Positions 8,728 to 18,340 of a stretch of 64,000 bases of DNA are shown here, one piece after another. Made by a program: the position numbers and the translations under genes. The notes beneath the pieces are model-generated. The model did not search any database. It saw only the letters and a program-made list of their open reading frames with translations, and was not told where the DNA came from. Each line of letters starts with the position of its first letter. Position 1 is the first letter of the stretch. The stretch is from Hyphomicrobiales bacterium (GTDB taxonomy: Bacteria; Pseudomonadota; Alphaproteobacteria; Rhizobiales; Beijerinckiaceae). The DNA lies in contig JAPLOU010000053.1 in assembly GCA_026400535.1 (NCBI GenBank), positions 62,001 through 126,000 of the forward strand, read 5' to 3'.

Positions 8728-9957
8728 TTATGCCACGCCGCGCGGATCGCGCCGCTGCGGCTCAAGTCCGTCGGCGCGCAGCGCGGCCATGATCTGCTCG
8801 GCATGGACGCCGCCGCGCGTCTCGACCGTGATATCGATGCTCACGCCTTTGGCGGGAACGTCAAGCAGCAGTCGGCCATGCGAGACCTCGAGGATGTTGG
8901 CCTTGAACTGACCGAGCCGGCTGGCGATCTGGCCGAGGATGCCGGGCCGATCCGCCGTGGTGATCCTCAGCGACAGGATACGGTCATCGCGCTCGAGTTC
9001 GCGCACCATGATCGCCGCCAGCAGCCGCGCGTCGATGTTGCCGCCGCACAGCACGAGCCCGACCGTGCGTCCACGAAAGCGCTCAGGCTCGGCCAGCATC
9101 GCCGCGAGGCCTGCGGCGCCTGCGCCTTCCGCCATTGTGTGCTGCAGGGTCGCAAAGGCATTCACGGCACGTTCGAGGATCGCTTCCGACAGCAGCACCG
9201 GGCCCTCGACGAGCGCGCGCACGATCGGCAAGGTCAACGTGCCGACATTCTTGACCGCGATGCCTTCGGCCAGTGTTGGCCCGCCGATCGGCAGATTGGT
9301 CCCATGCAGCGCGTTGTGAAACGATGGATAGAGCGCGGCCTCCGCGCCGATAACCCTAAGCGCAGGCTTCAGCGCCTTTGCTGCGACGGCCATCCCCGAG
9401 ATCAGCCCGCCGCCGCCCATCGGCACGATCAGCGTATCGATGGAGGGCTCATCAGCCAGCATTTCGAGCGCGATCGTGCCCTGGCCGGCCATCACGGCGG
9501 CGTCGTCATAGGGGTGCACCAGCAAAAGCCCTTCGCTGGCGATGATGTCCGCCACCTTGTCCTGCGATTCAGCCAGCGTCTCTCCATGCAGCACCACGCG
9601 CGCGCCATGCGCCCTGGTGCTCTCAACTTTCACGCCGGGCGTTGGTTCCGGCATCACGATGGTCGCCGGAATGCTCATGCGCCGGGCGTGATAGGCCAGA
9701 GCCTGCGCGTGGTTGCCTGCCGACATGGCGATCACGCCGCGCACCCGCTCGTGCAGCGCCAGCCTAGACAGCCGGTTCACGGCACCGCGCTCCTTGAAGG
9801 AGGCCGTGGCCTGCATGTTTTCGTACTTGACAAAGATTTCGGCGCCCGTCAGCTCGGAAAGGCGTTGCGCCCGCACGAGCGGAGTGCGGATGACATGGCC
9901 CGCCAAGACGGCCTGCGCCGCCTCGATGTCAGCGATGGTGATTGCGAAAGCGCCCAT
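8728..9957 (-). CDS. Threonine ammonia-lyase (threonine dehydratase), ACT-domain form
   Basis: Start taken at ATG 9957 (MGAFAITIADIEAAQ), giving 409 residues. The PLP-binding lysine is in ATASFKERGAVNRL and the glycine-rich phosphate loop is PMGGGGLISG. The last 75 residues (DRILSLRITTADRPGILGQIA to VHAEQIMAALRADG) form an ACT regulatory domain, as in the short IlvA/TdcB-like enzymes. It deaminates L-threonine to 2-oxobutanoate, a precursor of isoleucine. I leave the symbol empty because biosynthetic ilvA and catabolic tdcB types cannot be separated by eye. It lies eight bases after a truncated LivH-like gene. Confidence 0.88.
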   Translation of the reverse strand: MGAFAITIADIEAAQAVLAGHVIRTPLVRAQRLSELTGAEIFVKYENMQATASFKERGAVNRLSRLALHERVRGVIAMSAGNHAQALAYHARRMSIPATIVMPEPTPGVKVESTRAHGARVVLHGETLAESQDKVADIIASEGLLLVHPYDDAAVMAGQGTIALEMLADEPSIDTLIVPMGGGGLISGMAVAAKALKPALRVIGAEAALYPSFHNALHGTNLPIGGPTLAEGIAVKNVGTLTLPIVRALVEGPVLLSEAILERAVNAFATLQHTMAEGAGAAGLAAMLAEPERFRGRTVGLVLCGGNIDARLLAAIMVRELERDDRILSLRITTADRPGILGQIASRLGQFKANILEVSHGRLLLDVPAKGVSIDITVETRGGVHAEQIMAALRADGLEPQRRDPRGVA

Positions 9958-9965
9958 GCCAGCCT

Positions 9966-10727
9966 CTATACGCGCCTTGGTCCGAGATCGGCAAAGCCGA
10001 AGAAGCCGCCTGGCTTGAGGATCAGCACATGCTGGCCCGGCGCGCATGCCAGGCGATTGAGCGCGGTGCGTGACAGCGCAAGCCCGTGCAGTCCGGCAGC
10101 AGGCACGCCGATCGCCAGCGCGACCAGAACGCCCGTCATCGCCGTTTCCGCGCCGATGGAGGACACGACACTGAGCCCGACCACGCCGGCAAGGCTGGCC
10201 AGCGCGGCAAACTCGCCGAACACCAGAACGATCCGCCCGACCAGCCCGTAGATCAGCGCATAGGCCGCCGCAGTGGGCAGGGCGATGATCACTTGCTGCG
10301 CTGCATAGGCTGCCCAGAACGGCGCTTCCGGCACGCGGGAGCGTGCTTTGGCCTGCAATGCGGTCATTGCGGCCTTGTCGGGCACTTCGAGGTAGAACCG
10401 CTTGAGGAAGTAGAAGGACGCATCAGCCATTGGCCCCGTCTCGGTGGCGATCCCGGCCAGATCATGCAGCCCTCGCGCATCGCGGGTCGGGGAGAAACGG
10501 CAGATCGCGACCCGCATACGGCCTTGCTGCTCGGGCGAGACCGCGCGGTAGTCGATTCTCACCGAAAACGGATACGGACCCGGCGCCGTGCGCTCGATGC
10601 TGAGCCGCGCTCCCTCCTGATTGAGGGCCGGAAGCGCCAGACGGCACAGCCGCGCCTCTTCGGCGCCGACAATCTCGGCGCAGGCAGCCAGAAGCAGGAA
10701 CAGAATCGCGGTCGAAAGGCGCAGCAT
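9966..10727 (-). CDS. LivH-like membrane protein, apparently truncated
   Basis: 253 residues. The N-terminus has a signal with a lipobox-like LLLAACAE, followed by a soluble domain of about 110 residues. Residues 140-235 form several membrane segments, with AAYALIYGLVGRIVLVFGEF matching the opening of branched-chain amino-acid ABC permeases (LivH), and LVALAIGVPAAGLHGLAL as a later one. LivH proteins go on for another 150 or so residues; here the frame ends soon after NRLACAPGQH. No ATP-binding, LivM or binding-protein gene is adjacent, so a working transporter is unlikely. The family call is by resemblance. Confidence 0.5.
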   Translation of the reverse strand: MLRLSTAILFLLLAACAEIVGAEEARLCRLALPALNQEGARLSIERTAPGPYPFSVRIDYRAVSPEQQGRMRVAICRFSPTRDARGLHDLAGIATETGPMADASFYFLKRFYLEVPDKAAMTALQAKARSRVPEAPFWAAYAAQQVIIALPTAAAYALIYGLVGRIVLVFGEFAALASLAGVVGLSVVSSIGAETAMTGVLVALAIGVPAAGLHGLALSRTALNRLACAPGQHVLILKPGGFFGFADLGPRRV

Positions 10728-10921
10728 GCGGCATGCTAGCCGCTGACGCGGCCAAGCGCATGCGATCGTTGGGATGCGCCGCCTGAAGTGATCTTGCGGC
10801 CTTTTGCAGTGGTTGCCGAAAGCAGCACTCTTGCGGCGGCCCTGCGCGACGGCTTAAGTGTCGAGGATTGGAAGCGCCTCGTTCAAGCGCAAGCATGCCC
10901 CAAAACCGTCGGCGATCCTGG

Positions 10922-11398
10922 ATGTTTGACAGCTACAATCTCCTGAAAATGCTTCACATCCTCGGCGTGATCCTCCTTGTGGGCAATGTGACCATCACCG
11001 CCTCATGGAAGGTCTATGCCGATCTTAGCTGCGACGCGCGCATCATCGCCCATGCCCAGCGCAGCGTCGCCTGGGCTGACTGGCTGTGGACCTTGATGGG
11101 CATCACCTTCGTGTCGGTCGGCGGCTACGGCGCCGCGCTGGTGCAGGGCATCCCGCTCTTCGCCGATTTCTGGATGATCGCCGGCCAGGGCCTGTTCCTG
11201 ATCTCCGGCCTGATCTGGCTTGGCCTCATCGTGCCGATTCAGGCGAGGCAGGGCCGGGCGGCGCGTGAATTTGCGGTCAGCGGCGTCATTCCGGCAGAGT
11301 ACTGGCGGCTGTCGAACTGGTGGATGGTCTGGGGTGTCGCCGCAACCATTCCGCTCATCGCCGCCATCTGGGTGATGGTGGCGAAGCCAGTCTGGTGA
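10922..11398 (+). CDS. DUF2269-like integral membrane protein
   Basis: 158 residues from ATG 10922 (MFDSYNLLKMLHILGVILL). Four hydrophobic segments are evident, and the opening LLKMLHILGVILLVGNVT resembles the DUF2269 pattern of a His in the first helix. Function unknown. It converges with hemB, the two stops being only 10 bases apart. The 10728-10921 stretch upstream carries no other gene. Confidence 0.7.
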   Translation: MFDSYNLLKMLHILGVILLVGNVTITASWKVYADLSCDARIIAHAQRSVAWADWLWTLMGITFVSVGGYGAALVQGIPLFADFWMIAGQGLFLISGLIWLGLIVPIQARQGRAAREFAVSGVIPAEYWRLSNWWMVWGVAATIPLIAAIWVMVAKPVW

Positions 11399-11408
11399 CG
11401 CCGGTCGT

Positions 11409-12503
<1,095 letters not shown>

Positions 12504-12639
12504 CTAGCACATTGGAAAGGCTCCAACCAAGTCGGTAGATTGACGGGTGTCGCGACCGCCGGTGCCGTCCCGCCATTGACTATCGGGCTGCGAGGCACGA
12601 CACGATGAACCTGATCCTTCCACGCCAGATGGGGCCTGC

Positions 12640-13683
12640 GTGAGCGACCTCGAACCCGAACTCATCTGCGAGAGGCGCGGCCACGCCGGCGTCATCGTGC
12701 TGAACCGTCCCCGTGCGCTCAATGCGCTGACCCACGGCATGGTGCGCGGCCTCGACAAGGCGCTCGACGATTTTGAGGCCGACCCCCTTGTTCGCCACGT
12801 GGTGGTGACAGGGGCGGGTGAGAAGGCCTTCTGCGCCGGCGGCGATATTCGCCAGCTTTACGATCTCGGGCGTGCCGGGCTGATCGAGGAGGCGCGCGGC
12901 TTCTGGCGCGAGGAGTATCTCCTCAATCAGCGGATCAAGGCCTATCCCAAGCCATACATTGCCGTGATCGACGGCATCGTTATGGGCGGCGGGGTTGGGG
13001 TCTCCCTGCATGGCAGCCACCGCGTTGCAGGCGAGAAATACCAGTTCGCCATGCCGGAGGTCGGCATCGGCTTCTTTCCGGATGTCGGCGCAACCTGGGC
13101 GCTGCCGCGCCTGCCTGGTGCTGCCGGAACCTGGCTTGCAGTCACCGGGGAGCGGGTCGGACAGGCAGACGCGCTGGCGCTCGGGCTTGCAACCCATGCG
13201 GTGGCCACCGCCGGAATTCCGGACCTGATCGCTGCCCTTGAGGCCGGCCTCAACGTGGATGACATCCTGGCCGAGATGGCCTTCGATGCAGTTCAAGCAC
13301 CCATAACCCAGCATCTTGCCCTGATCGACCATGTCTTTTCGGCGTCAAGCGTCGAGGTGATCATGGACCGGCTGCGCGCGGCCACGGACGACCCCTTTGC
13401 GGCGAAGCTGCTGGCGGCGATGGCGCGGAAGTCGCCAACCAGCATGAAGCTGGCGCTGGCCCAGATGCGTTCCGGCGCTGCTCTGGACTTTGGACAGGCC
13501 ATGCAGCTTGAGTTCCGGATTGTCAGCCGCATCGTGCACGGTGGGGATTTCTACGAGGGCGTGCGGGCCGTGATCATCGACAAGGACAACGCGCCACGCT
13601 GGCAACCGGCGACGCTGGCGGATGTCAGCGATCAACAGGTGGCGCATTACCTATCGCCCTTGCCTGACGATCTCGCGGTCTAG
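12640..13683 (+). CDS. 3-hydroxyisobutyryl-CoA hydrolase (enoyl-CoA hydratase superfamily)
   Basis: 347 residues from GTG 12640. The crotonase fold is shown by VVVTGAGEKAFCAGGDIRQLY (oxyanion hole) and GIVMGGGVGVSLHGSHRVA, and the HIBCH-type continuation MPEVGIGFFPDVGATWALPRL separates it from simple enoyl-CoA hydratases, as does the length (hydratases are about 260). It would release 3-hydroxyisobutyrate during valine breakdown. A methylmalonate or valine operon is not present around it. Eight bases separate it from the next membrane protein gene. Confidence 0.85.
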   Translation: MSDLEPELICERRGHAGVIVLNRPRALNALTHGMVRGLDKALDDFEADPLVRHVVVTGAGEKAFCAGGDIRQLYDLGRAGLIEEARGFWREEYLLNQRIKAYPKPYIAVIDGIVMGGGVGVSLHGSHRVAGEKYQFAMPEVGIGFFPDVGATWALPRLPGAAGTWLAVTGERVGQADALALGLATHAVATAGIPDLIAALEAGLNVDDILAEMAFDAVQAPITQHLALIDHVFSASSVEVIMDRLRAATDDPFAAKLLAAMARKSPTSMKLALAQMRSGAALDFGQAMQLEFRIVSRIVHGGDFYEGVRAVIIDKDNAPRWQPATLADVSDQQVAHYLSPLPDDLAV

Positions 13684-13691
13684 TCGGCGCC

Positions 13692-14126
13692 ATGGCGAAC
13701 CGCTCGCGCGACCCCGGACTGATCAATGCCGCCAGGCCCGCGGCTGCTGTCGGGGTCAACTGGTCCCGGATCAACATCTGGTTTCATCGGCTGCTGGCGC
13801 TTGGCTGGATGGCGCAGGGGCTGACCTACTGGGCGACGATCCTCGATGCGGGTTCTACCGCAAGCCGTGCCTTCGAGGCGCGGACGCTCAGCTTCCAGGC
13901 CGTGACGATCTATTTCGCCGTGGTCGACATCCTGTCGGCAGTCGGGTTATGGCTGCTCGCGCCATGGGGCAGCGTTGTCTGGCTGATCGCCGCGGTGAGC
14001 CGTCTCGTGCTTGCGTCAGTCTTTCCGCTCACCGTGCCGCTGGGCCTGATCGCAGCCGCCGCCGTGATCGGCTGCGTCGTCATCTATGGGGCCCTGGCCC
14101 TGATGCTGGCGCGCTCCCAGCGCTAG
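13692..14126 (+). CDS. Small integral membrane protein (DUF6163-like), upstream of ldtR
   Basis: 144 residues, starting MANRSRDPGL, with four hydrophobic segments (for example IWFHRLLALGWMAQGLTYW and SVVWLIAAVSRLVLASVF). I believe this belongs to the Hyphomicrobiales family DUF6163 that is often found beside ldtR, but the assignment rests on context and topology. It follows the hydrolase gene closely and may be read with it. Function unknown. Confidence 0.65.
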   Translation: MANRSRDPGLINAARPAAAVGVNWSRINIWFHRLLALGWMAQGLTYWATILDAGSTASRAFEARTLSFQAVTIYFAVVDILSAVGLWLLAPWGSVVWLIAAVSRLVLASVFPLTVPLGLIAAAAVIGCVVIYGALALMLARSQR

Positions 14127-14200
14127 GGCCGAACACTCTTCGGGTTACGATTGCTTTAGATTACTGATCCGTCAATTCAGATTCCGTTCATGAAGAACTG

Positions 14201-14227
14201 TAAATATCTGATTCAGCGTGATATTTA
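14201..14227. promoter_or_regulatory. Inverted repeat in the ldtR promoter region, candidate operator
   Basis: A perfect 8-base inverted repeat, TAAATATC at 14201-14208 and GATATTTA at 14220-14227, is separated by 11 bases. It lies about 90 bases before the ldtR start, in an AT-rich stretch (14150-14300) that is out of character for this genome. MarR-family dimers bind such palindromes and LdtR of Liberibacter is known to bind its own promoter, so autoregulation is a reasonable inference; the exact site is not proven. Confidence 0.45.
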
Positions 14228-14317
14228 AACTGACCTTCATGGGATCTGTGTACGGTAACCCACACTAACAGACCGGCACAAGAACAGCTGGCTGGCGTCA
14301 AACAGTGTGGGGTTACA

Positions 14318-14830
14318 ATGTCGAACAAGCCAATGACTGACATCGTGTATAGTCAATCTTCAGAGCAGTCTAATGTTGCTCCGCTCTATATTGAATCGTT
14401 GAACCTGATTGAACGTCTTCATCGACGTCTGCTTGACGTGATCAAGGATGAGTTCGACCGGCAGGGCCGCGACGACGTCAACAGCGTTCAGGCCTTGCTG
14501 CTGCACAACATCGGCGACAAGGAACTGACGGCCAGCGAGCTGCGCACGCGCGGCTACTATCTTGGCTCGAACGTGTCCTACAACGTCAAGAAGCTCGTCG
14601 AGATGGGCTACCTGCACCATGCGCGCTCGCGGGTTGACCGCCGCTCGGTCCGGATCAGCCTGACGCCCAAGGGCCGCGAGGTCCACGAGATCATCAGGAG
14701 CGTCTACGTCAAGCACATCAACACGGTCGAGAAGATCGGCGGCGTGAGCAGCTCTGAGTTCGAGCGTCTCAACAATGCGCTCGGACGGCTTGAGCGCTTC
14801 TGGACCGACCAGATCCGCTTCCGCCTCTGA
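14318..14830 (+). CDS. ldtR: MarR-family transcriptional regulator LdtR
   Basis: 170 residues from ATG 14318, with GTGTGGGG just upstream. The winged-helix core runs LLHNIGDKELTASELRTRGYY, then SNVSYNVKKLVEMGYLHH and the wing RSRVDRRSVRISLTPKG. An N-terminal helix and a C-terminal helix (LGRLERFWTDQIRFRL) provide the dimer interface. LdtR in Liberibacter asiaticus activates the L,D-transpeptidase gene ldtP and governs osmotic tolerance. Here ldtP lies 1.3 kb downstream on the same strand, which supports the name. A candidate operator is at 14201-14227. Confidence 0.85.
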   Translation: MSNKPMTDIVYSQSSEQSNVAPLYIESLNLIERLHRRLLDVIKDEFDRQGRDDVNSVQALLLHNIGDKELTASELRTRGYYLGSNVSYNVKKLVEMGYLHHARSRVDRRSVRISLTPKGREVHEIIRSVYVKHINTVEKIGGVSSSEFERLNNALGRLERFWTDQIRFRL

Positions 14831-14910
14831 GCAGAGGCAGAAGCGCTCTGCGCACAATGATGCGCAAGTCGGGAGCACCCGGCTTGCGTGCGCTTGCAAG
14901 GAGGTTTGTC

Positions 14911-15048
14911 ATGAACCTGTGCATCTCACTGATCGTGGCGCCGCTCGCCATCTGGCTCTTCGTCACCCTTTGGGGCGTTGCGACGGGCGATGGCGGCGAC
15001 CTGTCATCTGATGACGGTGACGGGGCAGGGGACGGCGGCGGCGATTGA
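14911..15048 (+). CDS. 45-residue membrane peptide with an acidic Gly/Asp tail
   Basis: A strong ribosome-binding site, AAGGAGGT at 14898-14905, sits five bases before ATG 14911. The product has one transmembrane helix (CISLIVAPLAIWLFVTLWGV) and then a tail made almost wholly of Gly, Asp, Ser and Ala. It starts 80 bases after ldtR and is probably on the same transcript. Such small proteins are seldom annotated; I know no homologue, and its job (for example binding a partner at the membrane) is unknown. Confidence 0.6.
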   Translation: MNLCISLIVAPLAIWLFVTLWGVATGDGGDLSSDDGDGAGDGGGD

Positions 15049-15055
15049 CGCCGTC

Positions 15056-15859
15056 TCAGCCTCGCTTCGGCGGCCACGGAAAGAAAGCGCTGGTCCGCTG
15101 CTCATAGGCTTCAAACTCGGGCCGCGTGCGCCGCAAGTGCGCTTCCAGCAGCGGAATGCCTGAGACTTTCAGGATCAGGCCGATCAGCGCCAGGGGGCCG
15201 AACATGGCCATCCACTGGCCTGAGGCGTCCCAGGCCATCAACCCGATTCCAATCCAGAGCGCGCATTCTCCGAAATAGTTCGGATGACGGCTCCAGGCAA
15301 AGACGCCGGAGGTCAGCAGCTTTCCGCGGCTGGCGGGATCGCGACGGAATGCGAGCAGCGCCCGGTCAGCCGCTGATTCAAGCAGAAACCCGCCCGCGAA
15401 CAGGGCAAGTCCAAGATAGGTTAGCCCGCCGGGCAGGGCCGAGCTGCCAACGCTCATCGCCAGGTGGATCGGCAAGGCGAGGGCGAACAGGATGGCCGCC
15501 TGCAGGCCGAAGACCGTGACCAGACTTCGCCACCAGAAGCGCTGCGGATCAGCGGCCCGCATGGCCGCATAGCGCGCATCCTCATGCTCCGACAGGCGGT
15601 GACGCTGGTACAGGTGCAGGCCCAGCCGCGCGCCCCAGGCGGTCACGGCGGTCAGCACCATCAGGGCGGCCAGATGCCTGGGCTGGAGCCTAAGCCACTC
15701 GACCCAGGCGATCAGGACAAAGCCGGGCCCCCAGATGATGTCGATCGCGCCTGCATCCCGCGTCCGCACGCTGAGCAGCCACATCACGGCGAACAGGCCC
15801 AGCAGTAGCGTGAACGCCAGGACATAGGTGGCCCATGGCTCGCCGGGCGCGCTCAGCAT
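15056..15859 (-). CDS. DUF1295 integral membrane protein (steroid 5-alpha-reductase-like fold)
   Basis: 267 residues from ATG 15859 (MLSAPGEPWATYVLAFTLLL). Several hydrophobic segments are followed by the C-terminal family signature: GKLLTSGVFAWSRHPNYFGE, then the cytosolic end with EAHLRRTRPEFEAYEQRTSAF. This is the NADPH-binding region of DUF1295 and isoprenylcysteine-methyltransferase-like proteins. Substrate unknown; fatty or isoprenoid lipids are usual suspects. It converges with the small membrane peptide gene (8 bases apart) and its 5' end faces ldtP. Confidence 0.85.
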   Translation of the reverse strand: MLSAPGEPWATYVLAFTLLLGLFAVMWLLSVRTRDAGAIDIIWGPGFVLIAWVEWLRLQPRHLAALMVLTAVTAWGARLGLHLYQRHRLSEHEDARYAAMRAADPQRFWWRSLVTVFGLQAAILFALALPIHLAMSVGSSALPGGLTYLGLALFAGGFLLESAADRALLAFRRDPASRGKLLTSGVFAWSRHPNYFGECALWIGIGLMAWDASGQWMAMFGPLALIGLILKVSGIPLLEAHLRRTRPEFEAYEQRTSAFFPWPPKRG

Positions 15860-15963
15860 GCCGCACTCCGGGGCATGGCGCGGGGGCAGATGGTGACTGA
15901 CGATAACGTCTTTGTCAGACGCAAAAACGTGCACATTGCGGTCACTTGCCCTAAAAAGGCCCT

Positions 15964-15983
15964 GTTAATCACTGTTGGTTAAC
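15964..15983. promoter_or_regulatory. GTTAA-N10-TTAAC inverted repeat upstream of ldtP
   Basis: The perfect pair GTTAA (15964-15968) and TTAAC (15979-15983) lies 140 bases before the ldtP start, in the divergent region shared with the DUF1295 gene. It differs in sequence from the repeat before ldtR, so it need not be an LdtR site. It is recorded as a possible operator only. Confidence 0.25.
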
Positions 15984-16122
15984 GCAACGATATCATACCA
16001 GTTCCGGAAGCTGCTGCGCGCAGCCTCACACAACAACATGGATCCCGGCCATCCGCCAGCCCGCGCAGCAGACGCGGAGCCGGCAGGCCAGGGCTGGGTT
16101 CCAAGAACGAGACGAGACCAGC

Positions 16123-17415
16123 ATGTCCTTTGCATTGTCCCGCCGCGAGACCCTTTTCGCGCTTGTGTCCAGCGTCGCAAGCGCAGCCATGATGCCGTCC
16201 GCCTTCGCTGAAACGATCGGTGGTTCTGCCGAGTGGCGTCAGTCCTATGACGCCGTGCAGTCGCGCAGCCGCATCGTGCGATCGTCAACTCCGATGGTTT
16301 CGCCGACGGCCATGGCGGCGACAGAGCAGGCCTTGCAGCGCTACCGCGATCTTGCGGCGCAGGGCGGCTGGACGGTCATCGGTCCCGAGAAGCTCCGCAT
16401 CGGCTCGCGGGGCCAGGCCGTCGCCGCGTTGCGCAACCGCCTGATCATCGCGGGGGACCTTGATCCGTCCGCAGCGGGCTCGTCAACCTACGATTCCTTC
16501 GTCGAGCAGGCCGTGCGCCGCTTCCAGAACCGCCATGGCCTGACCTCGACCGGTGCGCTCAACCCCGGAACAATCACGGCCCTGAATGTGCCGATCGAGA
16601 CACGCATCCGCCAGCTTGAGCTGAACATCGTTCGATTGCGGGCCTTCTCGGGCAATCTCGGCCATCGCTATGTGGTCGTGAACATCCCCGCGGCCATGGT
16701 CGAAACCGTCGAGGGCGGCGTCGTGGCGACCCGGCATGCAGCCGGGGTCGGCAAGATCGACCGGCAGTCGCCGATCCTGCAGACCCGCATTCCTGAGGTC
16801 AACTTCAACCCGACCTGGACGGTCCCGGCTTCGATCATCCGCAAGGACCTGATCCCGAAGATGCGCCGCGAGCCGGGCTATCTCACGGAAAACCGGATCC
16901 GCATCATCGGCCCCAACGGCCAGCAGATCGCGCCCGAAGCCGTCAACTGGAATTCGGACGAAGCAACCCGCTACACATTTCGGCAGGACCCGGGCGGCGA
17001 TTTCAACTCGCTGGGCTTCGTGCGCATCAACATCCCCAGCCCGCACGGCGTCTACATGCATGACACGCCGGCCAAGGGCATTTTCGGCGACGACTACCGC
17101 TTCGTGTCGTCGGGCTGTGTGCGTGTGCAGAATGTGCGCGACTACATCCAGTGGCTCCTGAAGGATACGCCTGGTTGGGACCGCGCCCGCATCAACCAGG
17201 TCTTCGAATCGGGTGAGCGCATCAATGCCCCGATCCCCGGCGGCGTGCCGGTATACTGGGTCTACGTGACGGCCTGGGCGACCGCGGAGGGCGATGTCAA
17301 CTTTCGCGACGACATCTACCAGAAGGACGGCCTTGGCGCCGTTCCTGTCACGAAGATGTCCGGTGCGCCCGACGCTGAGGACGCAGAAGAGCAGATCCCC
17401 CGTCCGCGTCGCTGA
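16123..17415 (+). CDS. ldtP: L,D-transpeptidase LdtP
   Basis: 430 residues. The N-terminus MSFALSRRETLFALVSS is a signal with a twin arginine, so Tat export is possible. A peptidoglycan-binding-type domain follows at about residues 85-160 (RGQAVAALRNRLIIAG, then VRRFQNRHGLTSTGALNPGT). The YkuD catalytic domain spans roughly 180-380, with the His of VYMHDTPAKG and the nucleophile Cys332 in FVSSGCVRVQN. It would form 3-3 crosslinks or attach proteins to peptidoglycan in the periplasm. It follows ldtR by 1.3 kb, the pairing known from Liberibacter. Confidence 0.9.
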   Translation: MSFALSRRETLFALVSSVASAAMMPSAFAETIGGSAEWRQSYDAVQSRSRIVRSSTPMVSPTAMAATEQALQRYRDLAAQGGWTVIGPEKLRIGSRGQAVAALRNRLIIAGDLDPSAAGSSTYDSFVEQAVRRFQNRHGLTSTGALNPGTITALNVPIETRIRQLELNIVRLRAFSGNLGHRYVVVNIPAAMVETVEGGVVATRHAAGVGKIDRQSPILQTRIPEVNFNPTWTVPASIIRKDLIPKMRREPGYLTENRIRIIGPNGQQIAPEAVNWNSDEATRYTFRQDPGGDFNSLGFVRINIPSPHGVYMHDTPAKGIFGDDYRFVSSGCVRVQNVRDYIQWLLKDTPGWDRARINQVFESGERINAPIPGGVPVYWVYVTAWATAEGDVNFRDDIYQKDGLGAVPVTKMSGAPDAEDAEEQIPRPRR

Positions 17416-17454
17416 GGCTCCTTGCCTGATTGATGTCAGGGCAGCGAAGTCGGC

Positions 17455-18255
17455 TCAGACGGCGCGCGGACGCCGCCTCGCCAGGGTGGCAATGCCCAGA
17501 TTCCAGGCAACGCAAATGCCCAGCCCCAGCGACAGCGCGCCCCATTTGCCCATTGGGACAGCGGTGAGGTGGACGACGCCGAGGGCGAAGCCAAACCCCA
17601 TCAGTCCCAGAATGCCACTGCCCAGGATCGCGGCCGTCGCAGGCCCGCCGATGCGCGGATGCAGGAACATGATCAGCGAGGACAGAACCACCGGAAAGGT
17701 CGCAAAGAAGCCTGACCAGCGCGGTCCGATCTGGAGGCTGAGACTCGTGACGGTGCCGACCAGCGTGGCGACGAACGCGGCGCGCACCGGGATTGCATAC
17801 CAGGCCAGGCGTGGCGGCCGCAGCGGGCGAGCGGCGAGGTGGCGCTTCAGCCAGATGTGCAGAAGCGGCAGCGCTCCGAGCGTGAGCCCCATCAACACAA
17901 CGAAGGGCAGATTGGCGAACCTGAGCCCGAACAGGATCGGAGCCCAGGCGAAGAAGGCCAGCCCCAGCGCCGGCAAGGCGCCCCAGCGCTGGGCCGCGAG
18001 CACATAGGCGACCGAAAACCCGGTGGTGGCGAGGTTGGAGCCAATGCTGCCGAGAGCGGCGTCGCTGATGAAGCTGTCCGGATGCTCCATCGCCAGGAAG
18101 AAGTAGATCGGCCCGGCCGAGACCGGCAGGGTCGCGACGAGAGCCGCAGCCAGCGGTCCCGCCTTTTCCGCGAAAAGCGATGCCGCCACGACGAAGCCCG
18201 CAGTGGTCAGCATCTTGACAATCAGGAACGTCGTTTCGGGATCAAGCAGCGTCAT
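17455..18255 (-). CDS. Integral membrane protein of unknown function
   Basis: 266 residues with eight or so hydrophobic segments, beginning MTLLDPETTFLIVKMLTTAGFV and ending in a basic tail (LARRRPRAV). An early charged motif, FAEKAGPLAAALVATLPVSAG, and a second-half FPVVLSSLIMFLHPRIGG suggest an internally duplicated transporter-like topology. I recognise no family. It converges with ldtP. Confidence 0.65.
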   Translation of the reverse strand: MTLLDPETTFLIVKMLTTAGFVVAASLFAEKAGPLAAALVATLPVSAGPIYFFLAMEHPDSFISDAALGSIGSNLATTGFSVAYVLAAQRWGALPALGLAFFAWAPILFGLRFANLPFVVLMGLTLGALPLLHIWLKRHLAARPLRPPRLAWYAIPVRAAFVATLVGTVTSLSLQIGPRWSGFFATFPVVLSSLIMFLHPRIGGPATAAILGSGILGLMGFGFALGVVHLTAVPMGKWGALSLGLGICVAWNLGIATLARRRPRAV

Positions 18256-18285
18256 GCGGCACGCATAGCCCTGGCAGTGGCCAAG

Positions 18286-18312
18286 AAAAACCCCGCGGCT
18301 CGCGCCGCGGGG
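18286..18312 (-). terminator. Rho-independent terminator of hppA
   Basis: The minus strand reads a perfect 9-base GC stem, CCCCGCGGC at 18304-18312 pairing with GCCGCGGGG at 18291-18299 through a 4-base loop, followed at once by TTTTT (18290-18286). It lies 28 bases beyond the hppA stop and is the clearest intrinsic terminator in the window. Confidence 0.85.
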
Positions 18313-18340
18313 CAGAGGGATGTCAGATCAGGTCAGACCC

